Shown here: piece by piece, positions 33,790-41,703 of the stretch
Layout of the letters: each line of letters begins with the position of its first letter
How positions within the stretch are numbered: the stretch's first letter is position 1
Source of the DNA: Pseudoduganella guangdongensis
Lineage (GTDB): Bacteria > Pseudomonadota > Gammaproteobacteria > Burkholderiales > Burkholderiaceae_D
Reading direction: 5' to 3'
NCBI RefSeq assembly: GCF_009857475.1
Contig: NZ_WWCJ01000007.1
Span: forward strand, 62,001-126,000
Length of the DNA: 64,000 nt
Made by a program: the position numbers and the translations under genes
The notes under the pieces: model-generated
Databases searched by the model: none
What the model was told of the DNA's origin: nothing
What the model saw: the letters and a program-made list of their open reading frames with translations, nothing else

Positions 33790-35670
33790 ATGAATGGCCC
33801 GGACCAGATTACACATTGGCGCGCCGCCATCTTCACGCGCCTGGTCCAGGTCTGCCTGGTGCTGGGCGTGTTCACGGCGGTCCCCAGCATCCTGCAGTCG
33901 GCCCGCGAGGGGCTGTGGGGCGTGGTCGTGGTGGACGTGATCGCGCTGGGCTGGCTGGCCATGCTGTGGCGGCTGGAGCACCTGGTGGCCTACCGCGCGC
34001 GGGCGCTGCAGTTCCTGCTGATTACCTTTGCCGTCGGCCTGGCGCTGATGCTGCAGGTGGGGCCGGTGGCCCACACCTACCTGCTGGCCGTGCCCTGCCT
34101 GGCGGCCCTGCTGGTGGGGCTGAAGCCGGCCATCTGGCTGCTGCTGGCGGGCGCGGTGGCGATCGTGCTGACCGGTTTCGCGCCGCCGCCCGACCCGGCG
34201 GCGGTGGGCCTGTCGGACGACGCCGTGCTGCGCGCCGCCATCGTCGCCCTGAATTACCTGTTCATCGCCGGCATCCTGACCTTCAGCTGCGGCGTGCTGC
34301 TGCGCCACCTGGCGCGCTCGCTGGCCGAGGGCGAGCAGTTGGCCTTCTACGACCCGCTGACCGGGCTGCCCAACCGGCGCCTGCTGCTGGACCGCCTGGC
34401 GAACCTGCTCGCGAGCTCGCAGCGCCAGCAGGTCTTCAGCGCCGTCATGTTCGTCGACCTGGACCGCTTCAAGACCATCAACGACGCGCGCGGCCACGCC
34501 ACCGGCGACACCCTGCTGCAGCTGGCGGCCGGGCGCCTGTCGGAACTGGTGCGAAAAAGCGACACCGTGGCGCGCATCGGCGGCGACGAATTCGTGGTGC
34601 TGCTGGCGCACCTGGCGCCCGACCTGCCGGCGGCCGGCGCGGCGGCGCAGCTGGTGGCGGAAAAGGTCCGCGCCGCGCTGGCGCGCGATTTCGAGATCGG
34701 CGGCCAGTTCTACGCCTGCTCCGCCAGCATCGGCGTGACCTTGTTCCCCAAAATCAGCCTGAGCGCCGACGACCTGCTGCGCGAAGCCGATACCGCCATG
34801 TACCGCGCCAAGGGCGCCGGCCGCAACGGCATCGCCTACTTCGAGTCGACCATGCAGGCCGAAGTCGAGCGGCGCCTGACCCTGGAGCACGAACTGGCCC
34901 AGGCGATCGAGCAGGACCGCCTGCACATGGCCTACCAGCCGCAGTTCGACTGCCAGGGCCGGCTGCACGGCGCCGAACTGCTGACGCGCTGGGAGCGCGA
35001 CGACGGCAGCATGGTGTCGCCCGCCATCTTCATTCCGCTGGCCGAGGAGGCCGGCCTGATCGTACCGCTCGGCATGTGGGCGCTGCGCCAGGCCTGCCTG
35101 GCGCAGCAGCGCATGGCGGCGCAGGGCCTGGCCTTGCCGCTGTCGGTCAATGTCAGCCCGCAGCAGTTCCGCCAGGTCGATTTTGTGCAGCAGGTGCGCA
35201 ATTGCCTGCAGGAGCACGGCGTGGAGCCGGCGCTGCTGATCCTGGAGGTGACGGAAGGCTTGATGGTGGAAAAGCTGGACGAGACCGTGGCGCGCATGAA
35301 CGAACTGGCCGCGCTCGGGGTGCGCTTCTCGATCGACGATTTCGGCACCGGCTATTCCAGCCTGGCCTATTTGAAACGCATGCCGCTGTATGAGCTGAAG
35401 ATCGACCGCAGCTTCATCATGGACATGCCGGACGACGCCAACGATGTGGTGATCGTGCAGGCCATCCTGGCCATGGCCGGCCACATGGGCCTGCGGGTGG
35501 TGGCGGAAGGGGTGGAAACCCAGGCCCAGGCCGACTTCCTGGCCACGCACGGCTGCCACGCCCTGCAAGGCTACCTGCTGGGCCGCCCGGCGCCGCTGCC
35601 GGCCCTGCTCGACCTGCTGGCGGCGCAGGCCGCGCTGTCGGCCCGCACGCCGGGCACCAGCCCGGCGTAA
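33790..35670 (+). CDS. Membrane GGDEF-EAL protein
   Basis: A 626-residue protein. Five or six membrane helices (residues about 17-170) form an integral sensor. The GGDEF domain (about 190-345) has an intact RIGGDEFVVLL. The EAL domain (about 365-615) has the signature as A-E-L-L in place of E-A-L. The metal and catalytic residues elsewhere look present: NVSPQQF, LEVTEG, IDDFGTGYSS, LKIDRSF, EGVETQ, QGYLLGRP. It could therefore both make and break c-di-GMP, with the sequence alone unable to say which dominates. Start ATG 33790 follows AAGGAAA. It is divergent from the CsgG-like gene. Confidence 0.9.
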   Translation: MNGPDQITHWRAAIFTRLVQVCLVLGVFTAVPSILQSAREGLWGVVVVDVIALGWLAMLWRLEHLVAYRARALQFLLITFAVGLALMLQVGPVAHTYLLAVPCLAALLVGLKPAIWLLLAGAVAIVLTGFAPPPDPAAVGLSDDAVLRAAIVALNYLFIAGILTFSCGVLLRHLARSLAEGEQLAFYDPLTGLPNRRLLLDRLANLLASSQRQQVFSAVMFVDLDRFKTINDARGHATGDTLLQLAAGRLSELVRKSDTVARIGGDEFVVLLAHLAPDLPAAGAAAQLVAEKVRAALARDFEIGGQFYACSASIGVTLFPKISLSADDLLREADTAMYRAKGAGRNGIAYFESTMQAEVERRLTLEHELAQAIEQDRLHMAYQPQFDCQGRLHGAELLTRWERDDGSMVSPAIFIPLAEEAGLIVPLGMWALRQACLAQQRMAAQGLALPLSVNVSPQQFRQVDFVQQVRNCLQEHGVEPALLILEVTEGLMVEKLDETVARMNELAALGVRFSIDDFGTGYSSLAYLKRMPLYELKIDRSFIMDMPDDANDVVIVQAILAMAGHMGLRVVAEGVETQAQADFLATHGCHALQGYLLGRPAPLPALLDLLAAQAALSARTPGTSPA

Positions 35671-35679
35671 TCCCCTTCT

Positions 35680-38343
35680 TTAGTCCAGCTTGACCGTCAG
35701 CGCCGCGCGCATCGCCACGCAACGCTGGTCCTCCTGGTGCGCCACCAGCAGCGCACGGCGGGTGCCCGCGTTCAGGCCGGGGTTGGCGGCGGCCGCATCG
35801 GCCAGGCGCTGCACGCTGGCCGCGCTGCAGGTGGCCGGGATCATGGCGCCAGCGTAGTCGCGCATGAAGACCGGGCCGGCCGACTTGTCCAGCACCGGCA
35901 ACTGCGCCAGGCGCGCCGCCGCGCTCTGCTCATTGAGCGCCACCTGCGACGCCGGGTACAGCGAGAACATGGCGGTGCGGATGCGCGAGAACGGCAGCTT
36001 GGTCTGGGTGTCGCCGATCTTCGCCAGCCACTCCTGCTTCACCTTCGGGTCCGGGCGCGCGGCCTGCGCCGCCACCACGGCCAGCTCGCCGCTGTCGGAC
36101 TTGTCGCGCGCCTGCTCGGCGGCGATGCGGGCCTCGGCGTCCGGCACGGCCTTGCCGTTCAGGATGGCGATCATCGACCAGCGCAGGTCCTGGCTCAGGG
36201 TCAGGCCCGGCAGCTTCTCGCGGCCGTCCAGCAGGGCCGCGATGCGCGCCAGCGATTCCTGGCTGCCGGCGGCGCCCAGGTAGGCGCCGAACCAGCGGCG
36301 CTGGAAATCGCCCTTGGCAACCTTGGCCTGGGCCCAGGCCATCTTCTCGATACGGCCCGCCACGCTGCCCGTGTAGGCCGCTTGCGGCGCCATGGTGCGC
36401 AGGTAGCGCAGGGCCTGGCCCGACTTGCCCAGCACGTCGCCCAGCAGCACGTAATCCTTTTCCAGCGGCGCGTTGATCAGCACCGTGTCGAGGAATTCAT
36501 TGAGCGGCAGCGCGCCGTCGCGCACGTTGTCCCACATGCTATGCCACAGCATGGTGCGCAGCAATTTGTCTTCCACCTTGCTCACATCCTTGCGCGCGGT
36601 GGCGAAGGAGCGCTTATCCAGCTTGGCTTTGACGAAGCCCCAGTCCTGGTAGTTCGGATAGACCAGGTCCGGGCAGGCCGCGCCTTTCAGCTCCGGCACC
36701 TCGGTCACGGCGCCCTTATAGGTCACCGGCAGCACCTTGGCCACGTTCAGCCGCTTGCCCTGCTTCTGCATCAAAGCCAGCTGCACGCGCTGCTCGCGCA
36801 GCGTCGGGAACTGCGCCACCGCGCTTTGCTGCAGGCTGAAGGCATCGATCTTGCCGGCCTTGCAGCTGTAGTTGGCGGTGATGGTGTTGACGCCCGGCTG
36901 GTACAGCCAGTCCTGCGTCCACTGGCCCAGGTCGCGTCCGGCGGCGGCGGCCAGGCTGCCGATAAAGTCATCCAGCTTGGCATTCTTCCACTGGTACTTG
37001 ACCAGGTAATTGTGCACGCCCTTGCGGAAGGTTTCCTCGCCCAGCAGGTGGCGCAACTGCTTCAGGGTCGAGGCGCCTTTCGAGTAGGTGATGGCGTCGA
37101 TATTGTCGAAGGCATTGGCGGTGGACGGCACCGGCGTTTCGATCGGGTGCGTGGTGACGCGCTGGTCCATCACGTAAGCGGCGGACTTGCCTTCCGAGTA
37201 GAAGTACTGCCAGGCCGAGTCCTTGAACTCGGTCGCCTCGGCGGTGGCCAGGGTGCCCATGAAGGAGGCGAAGCTCTCGTTCAGCCACAGGCCGTTCCAC
37301 CACTCCATGGTGACCAGGTCGCCGAACCACTGGTGCGCCATCTCGTGCATGATGACGCTGGCCAGGTCGTGCTTCTGGGCCCCGGTCGGCTTGTTCTTGT
37401 ACAGGAAGGAGTGCTCGGCGAAGGTGATGGCGGCGGCGTTCTCCATGGCACCGTACAGGAAGTCCGGCACGATCAGCTGGTCGTATTTGCCGTACTGGTA
37501 AGGGATGCCGAAGTAGTCGTCGAACCAGGCCAGGCCCTGTTTGGTGTACTCGAACCACATGGCCGGATCGACCTGGTCGGCCACCGACTGGCGCGCGAAC
37601 AGGCGCATCGGGTATTTAGCACTCTTGGTGTCTTCCCACACCTTGTACGGGCCGGCGTGCAGCGAGAAGTTGTACGGGCTCAGGATCTTGGAGGCGGGGA
37701 AGGTCCAGCGCTTCATGCCGGCCTGGCCGGCAGCATCCTCCACCTTCGACTCGCGCGTGGTGGAGACCACGGTCCAGTCGGCGGGCGCGGTCACGTTGAC
37801 CTGGTAGGTCGCCTTCAGGTCCGGCTGGTCGAACAGCGCGAACATCTGGTGCGCGGCGGCCGGCTCGAAATGCGAGTAGGTGTAGACCCGGCCATCGACC
37901 GGATCAACCATGCGGTGCAGTCCCTCGCCATTGGTGCTGTGCAGGCGCTCGAACTCCACCGTCACCGTGTTGCGGCCGGCCCGCAGGTCGGCGGCAGCCA
38001 GGGTGATGAACCAGTTGTTGTACTGCGGCGCGCTCACGGCCTTGCCGTTCACCACCAGGCGCTTGACGGTGGCCTTGTTCAGGTCAATGGTCAGGGGCTG
38101 GGCGTTGTCCTTCAGGTCGAAGGCCACGGTGGTGGTATTGCTGAAGCTTTCCTTGCCGCTCAGCGTGAAATCCAGCACATAGGCGACGTTCGACACGCGC
38201 GCCGAACGGGCGGCGGCATCGGTCTGGCTCAGGTAGGGGTTTTCAGCGCGCGCGGTAGGCGCCGTGTTGTCGGCGGCGATGCCGCTGGTGGCGGCAAGCA
38301 CACTGACTGCCAGTGCAATGGCGTGAGGGACGAACAATTTCAT
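35680..38343 (-). CDS. Exported M1-family aminopeptidase
   Basis: An 887-residue zinc metallopeptidase. ATG 38343 gives a Sec signal peptide (LFVPHAIALAVSVLAATSGIA); longer frames upstream lack one. The exopeptidase motif GAMEN is at about 298-302, HEMAHQWFGDLV at 333 onward, and the third zinc ligand Glu at 356 in LNESFAS. The N-terminal beta domain and the long helical C-terminus (ERAP/PepN type) are complete. It should remove N-terminal residues from peptides in the periplasm or outside. The 3' end lies 9 bases from the convergent GGDEF-EAL gene. It is divergent from the GNAT gene at 38414. Confidence 0.93.
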   Translation of the reverse strand: MKLFVPHAIALAVSVLAATSGIAADNTAPTARAENPYLSQTDAAARSARVSNVAYVLDFTLSGKESFSNTTTVAFDLKDNAQPLTIDLNKATVKRLVVNGKAVSAPQYNNWFITLAAADLRAGRNTVTVEFERLHSTNGEGLHRMVDPVDGRVYTYSHFEPAAAHQMFALFDQPDLKATYQVNVTAPADWTVVSTTRESKVEDAAGQAGMKRWTFPASKILSPYNFSLHAGPYKVWEDTKSAKYPMRLFARQSVADQVDPAMWFEYTKQGLAWFDDYFGIPYQYGKYDQLIVPDFLYGAMENAAAITFAEHSFLYKNKPTGAQKHDLASVIMHEMAHQWFGDLVTMEWWNGLWLNESFASFMGTLATAEATEFKDSAWQYFYSEGKSAAYVMDQRVTTHPIETPVPSTANAFDNIDAITYSKGASTLKQLRHLLGEETFRKGVHNYLVKYQWKNAKLDDFIGSLAAAAGRDLGQWTQDWLYQPGVNTITANYSCKAGKIDAFSLQQSAVAQFPTLREQRVQLALMQKQGKRLNVAKVLPVTYKGAVTEVPELKGAACPDLVYPNYQDWGFVKAKLDKRSFATARKDVSKVEDKLLRTMLWHSMWDNVRDGALPLNEFLDTVLINAPLEKDYVLLGDVLGKSGQALRYLRTMAPQAAYTGSVAGRIEKMAWAQAKVAKGDFQRRWFGAYLGAAGSQESLARIAALLDGREKLPGLTLSQDLRWSMIAILNGKAVPDAEARIAAEQARDKSDSGELAVVAAQAARPDPKVKQEWLAKIGDTQTKLPFSRIRTAMFSLYPASQVALNEQSAAARLAQLPVLDKSAGPVFMRDYAGAMIPATCSAASVQRLADAAAANPGLNAGTRRALLVAHQEDQRCVAMRAALTVKLD

Positions 38344-38413
38344 GGTTATCCTTATACATGTCTCGCCCCGGACCGGCCCCGGTCCGGCGGCGCAACGATG
38401 ATACCATTCCGGG

Positions 38414-38863
38414 ATGGACATCAAACTCGAATCCCCCAACCAGCCCGAGGTCGTGGCGCTGATCGACCAGCTGGACGCCTACCAACTGTCGCTGTACCCG
38501 CCGGAGAGCGTGTATGCGCTCGATATGGCTTCGCTTTTGCAGCCGAATGTGCTGTTTGCCGTGGCGCGCAATGCCGACGGCGCGGCGGTGGCGTGCGGCG
38601 CGATGGTGGTGACGCCGGCCTACGGTGAAGTGAAGCGCATGTTCGTCTCCCCCGCCGCGCGCGGCCAGGGCGTGGCGCAGCGTTTGCTGGGCATGCTGGA
38701 AGCGGAGGCCTTGCAGCGCGGCTGCCGCCAGTTCATGCTGGAGACCGGCCCCGCGCAGCCGGAGGCGATCGGCTTGTATGAACGCCTGGGCTACCGCGTG
38801 CGCGGCCCCTACGGCGACTACCGCGACGATCCTTTGAGTGTGTTCATGGAGAAGGCGGCATGA
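38414..38863 (+). CDS. GNAT-family N-acetyltransferase
   Basis: A 149-residue GNAT. Strand/turn VACGAMVVTPAYGEVKRMFV leads to the acetyl-CoA loop SPAARGQGVAQRLLGMLEAEA (R-x-x-G-x-G/A). AIGLYERLGYRVRGPYGDY closes the fold. Substrate unknown; similar proteins acetylate small amines or amino acids. The next gene's ATG overlaps this stop (ATGA), so they are coupled. Confidence 0.9.
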   Translation: MDIKLESPNQPEVVALIDQLDAYQLSLYPPESVYALDMASLLQPNVLFAVARNADGAAVACGAMVVTPAYGEVKRMFVSPAARGQGVAQRLLGMLEAEALQRGCRQFMLETGPAQPEAIGLYERLGYRVRGPYGDYRDDPLSVFMEKAA

Positions 38864-39201
38864 GTCTCGATTCCCTGCTCGACCTGCGCGAGCGCACGCG
38901 CGCCTTCGCCAGCGCGCGCGACTGGGAGCAGTTCCATACACCGAAGAACCTGGCCATGGCGCTGTCGGTGGAGGTGGCCGAACTGGCCGAGCATTTCCAG
39001 TGGTTGCCAACCGGCCGCGCGGGCGAGCTGGCGCAAGGCCAGCAGGAAGCCATCCGGCAGGAGCTGGCCGACGTACTGCTTTATTTGGTGCAGATCGCCG
39101 ACAAGCTGGAGGTGGACCTGCATGCGGCGGCGCTGGACAAGATCAAGCTGAACGCGATCAAGTATCCGGCGCCGATCTCCAGCCGTCCGGAGACTGGCTA
39201 A
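38860..39201 (+). CDS. MazG-like nucleotide pyrophosphohydrolase
   Basis: A 113-residue all-helical protein of the MazG/RS21-C6 (dCTPase) group. MALSVEVAELAEHFQWL supplies the E-x-x-E helix, and QELADVLLYLVQIAD the E-x-x-D helix, which together bind the metals. KIKLNAIKYP closes the domain. It hydrolyses non-canonical or surplus nucleoside triphosphates (family knowledge). The start overlaps the GNAT stop. Its 3' end adjoins a remnant repeat at 39213-39250. Confidence 0.9.
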   Translation: MSLDSLLDLRERTRAFASARDWEQFHTPKNLAMALSVEVAELAEHFQWLPTGRAGELAQGQQEAIRQELADVLLYLVQIADKLEVDLHAAALDKIKLNAIKYPAPISSRPETG

Positions 39202-39212
39202 TCGGCCACAGT

Positions 39213-39250
39213 TTGTTGTCACCCTAAGCGAATTGTTGACACCATAAGCG
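39213..39250. repeat. Two 18-bp imperfect direct repeats, possible insertion-sequence end
   Basis: TTGTTGTCACCCTAAGCG (39213-39230) and TTGTTGACACCATAAGCG (39233-39250) differ at two positions and are spaced 20 bases apart. The TTGACACC...AAGCGTCAAAA style resembles the multi-repeat ends of IS21-family elements, but no transposase remains in the window. Confidence 0.45.
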
Positions 39251-39259
39251 TCAAAAGTT

Positions 39260-40702
39260 TCATGGTCCACCGCTCTCGACGGAGATCAATGGCATGCCGT
39301 CGTTAGTCCCGGACATGTTCAGATACAGACGCTCTTTGCCACGTTTGAATGCGGTGGAGCAGACTGCGTCCCAGCCCCGGCCACAGATCATCTCCTCCGA
39401 TGCGGATGCCTGGGGTGCGTCTTCGCTCATGTATGCCCGGTCAAGCTGCCAGCCTTGCTGCGCGAGCTTCTGCTTAACAACGGTGAATGGATCGGCAAGG
39501 CGCAGGCCGTACTTTTCCGCCTTCTTGATGGCCGGCGCTGAAAAGGTCATGCACGCGCTTCCCTCGCCGCTGCGCATCTTCACGCAGAGCGCGGCGGTGG
39601 TGCTTGCTTGCCCGGGCGCCGATTTGTACAACTCGGCAATACGCGGGATGAAGCGTTGCGGGTGGGCGCCGGCCAGGTTGGTCAGCACGACGACGGCCAG
39701 GCGCTGTTCGGGGTAGACGATGAACGCGGCACGGGCGCCGCCGATGCTGGCGACCTGCAATTCCGGAGTTGTGCGCAATACCGGCCACCCAGCGCCCCAT
39801 TCGCCGTTGGCGCCGCTATTGAGGTTTTCCGGGGTCCACATGCGCTGCAGGCTTGCCTGGCTGACCAGGTGCCCTTTCGACAAGGCGATCAGCCAATGCG
39901 CAACTTCGTCGGCGGTGGTCTGGATGCCGCCGCCGGCCCACAGGCCGTAAGGAATCGCATAGATCCAGCGCGACAAACGTGTTCCATCGTCTGGCGCCGA
40001 TGTGCCACGCGAGGCGTAGGCGTAGATGGTGGCGGCGTTGGCGACCAGATCGTAGCTGTCGCCGAAGGTGGACAGCGGCATGCGGGCGACGGCGAACTGG
40101 CGTTCAGCGATGAAACGCTCATAAGGCATCTTGCCCTGCTTGCTGATGATCTGCGCCAGTAAGGCGTAGTTGGTCTGGTTATATGCGAACGATTCGCCCG
40201 GGGGCGCCGACACCGGCAGGGCGCGGGCGGCCCTCCACGCGGCGGCCTCGCTGCCGCCTTCCACGTCGCCCTGTTGGTTGACGATGTCCGGCAGGCCAGA
40301 GGTGTGGGCCAACAACTGGCGCACACGGATGGCGCGCCAGGCCGGCGGCAAATCGTCCAGGTAGCGCGATACGGGTGCATCGAGGTCGACCTGGCCTGCT
40401 TCGGCCAGCTGCATCATCGCCACGCCGGTGAAGGCCTTGGTGGCGGAGTTGAGCGGAAAGCGCATGGTGCGCGTGGCCGGCACCTTGTTTTCGACATTGG
40501 CAAGGCCATAGCTCTCGGACAGCACGATGCGGTCGTCCTTAACCACGGCCAGCTGCAGGCCAGGGATACGCTGCTCCTTCATAATGGCCAGGATCGTTTG
40601 CCGGGCCTGCGTATTGGCTTCCTCGGTCGTGCCGGCCACCGCGCTAAGCGCGAAGCCGCAAAGCATGGCAGGTATCGCATACAAGCTTGCGCGCATTTTC
40701 AT
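39260..40702 (-). CDS. Class-C beta-lactamase-family serine hydrolase
   Basis: A 480-residue protein. The ATG at 40702 (or 40696) gives a signal peptide (LYAIPAMLCGFALSAVA). The penicillin-binding fold has S-A-T-K in FPLNSATKAFTGVAMM (Ser nucleophile about residue 87), Y-x-N in SFAYNQTNYALL, and a later YAIPYGLWAGGGI region. The C-terminal 140 residues are an added domain with several cysteines (MICGRGWDAVC). It is probably an esterase or peptidase rather than an antibiotic-resistance enzyme (inference). It ends beside the direct repeats at 39213, so its 3' end may have been shaped by an insertion. The esterase gene upstream stops 13 bases before it, suggesting co-transcription. Confidence 0.85.
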   Translation of the reverse strand: MKMRASLYAIPAMLCGFALSAVAGTTEEANTQARQTILAIMKEQRIPGLQLAVVKDDRIVLSESYGLANVENKVPATRTMRFPLNSATKAFTGVAMMQLAEAGQVDLDAPVSRYLDDLPPAWRAIRVRQLLAHTSGLPDIVNQQGDVEGGSEAAAWRAARALPVSAPPGESFAYNQTNYALLAQIISKQGKMPYERFIAERQFAVARMPLSTFGDSYDLVANAATIYAYASRGTSAPDDGTRLSRWIYAIPYGLWAGGGIQTTADEVAHWLIALSKGHLVSQASLQRMWTPENLNSGANGEWGAGWPVLRTTPELQVASIGGARAAFIVYPEQRLAVVVLTNLAGAHPQRFIPRIAELYKSAPGQASTTAALCVKMRSGEGSACMTFSAPAIKKAEKYGLRLADPFTVVKQKLAQQGWQLDRAYMSEDAPQASASEEMICGRGWDAVCSTAFKRGKERLYLNMSGTNDGMPLISVESGGP

Positions 40703-40715
40703 AGGGACTGATCCA

Positions 40716-41585
40716 TCAGTTTCCGAGCGCCTGGAGGATCTGCGCATTGATGATCGCCCAGGCCTTCGAATCGGCGGAGACCTCGTCGTAGTGGCTGCCG
40801 CCGGGCAGGACGAAGACTTCGGCGATATCGCCGGCGGCGCGGGCGCGGCGGGCGTAGTTTTCGCCGGTAACGGTGGGCGAGATGTCGTCGTGCTCGCCGT
40901 GGATCAGGATGGTGCGCACACCGGCCGGCAGCATCTCGGCGGGCGAGGTGTCGGCGAAGACGTCGGGACGGGCGGCGCTTGGGTGGCCGGCGATTTGTTC
41001 GGTTTCGCGTTCGCAGGTGCGGCGGATCAGGTCCGCTTCGTTGCGCAGGTCGGCCAGGCCGCCCAGGCTGATCACGGTCTTGATCGGCAGCGGCTGCGGC
41101 GCCCAGGCCGGGCTCCATTCGGGCAGCTTGTGGCGCGAGACGGCCCATTGCGCGAGGTGGCCGCCGGCGGAGTGGCCGACGGCGACGATGCGTTCCAAGT
41201 CCAGTGCACTGACCTTGGCTTCGTGCCTGAGCAGGTCAACGGCGGTGGCGACGTCCTGATACATGCCAGGGTAGCCGCCACCGTCTTCGTCGTAGCGGCG
41301 GTATTCCACGTTCCAGACGGCGATGCCCTGCTTGGTCAATGCGCCAGCCATATTGCGCATTTGTTCGATGCCGCCGAAATGCACGGTCCAGCAGCCGCCG
41401 TGGATCAGCAGCACCACCGGATGTGGGCCGGGGCCTTCAGGCTTGAACAGCTCGACGAATTGGCTGGGGGCGGTGCCGTAGGCGATGCGTTTATCGGGGG
41501 CGGGGCCTGTCAGCGCGAGATAGGCTTGCAGGTCCATCGGCTGGGTGACGACGGCTTCAGTCGATGGGCGGGTCGGGTCGGGCAT
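40716..41585 (-). CDS. Alpha/beta hydrolase (kynurenine formamidase/esterase type)
   Basis: A 289-residue cytoplasmic protein. LLIHGGCWTVHFGG has the H-G-G oxyanion motif (about residue 61). VAVGHSAGGHLAQWAV has the nucleophile Ser, TILIHGEHDDISPT the acid Asp, and LPGGSHYDEV the catalytic His. HGGxW plus GHSAGG is the pattern of kynurenine formamidases and hormone-sensitive-lipase-like esterases. No other tryptophan-pathway genes are nearby, so esterase is equally likely. It is upstream of the serine hydrolase, 13 bases apart on the same strand. Confidence 0.87.
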   Translation of the reverse strand: MPDPTRPSTEAVVTQPMDLQAYLALTGPAPDKRIAYGTAPSQFVELFKPEGPGPHPVVLLIHGGCWTVHFGGIEQMRNMAGALTKQGIAVWNVEYRRYDEDGGGYPGMYQDVATAVDLLRHEAKVSALDLERIVAVGHSAGGHLAQWAVSRHKLPEWSPAWAPQPLPIKTVISLGGLADLRNEADLIRRTCERETEQIAGHPSAARPDVFADTSPAEMLPAGVRTILIHGEHDDISPTVTGENYARRARAAGDIAEVFVLPGGSHYDEVSADSKAWAIINAQILQALGN

Positions 41586-41671
41586 GCTATTCCTTGGCGA
41601 GGATCGGGATAGCTCGCAGGATAGCGCGGGTGTGGTTGATTGGGCAACCTTGCCTTAAACCCGGGAAACCA

Positions 41672-41695
41672 GGGTCTGACCCAAGGGTCAGACCC
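41672..41695. repeat. Perfect 11-bp REP-like palindrome after the helicase
   Basis: GGGTCTGACCC (41672-41682) and GGGTCAGACCC (41685-41695) are perfect arms with only two bases between them. It sits 9 bases beyond the end of the helicase gene. It may help terminate or protect that transcript, although no T-run follows. Confidence 0.7.
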
Positions 41696-41703
41696 CGGCT
41701 ATG

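Noticed and set aside
35737..38628. Long plus-strand open frame opposite the M1 aminopeptidase (963 codons)
   Set aside because: The opposite strand has an intact peptidase with GAMEN and HEMAH motifs. The plus frame has no family resemblance.
39260..40702. An antibiotic-resistance beta-lactamase
   Set aside because: The fold is class-C-like, but the appended C-terminal domain and neighbouring esterase fit an esterase or peptidase relative better. Resistance cannot be inferred.
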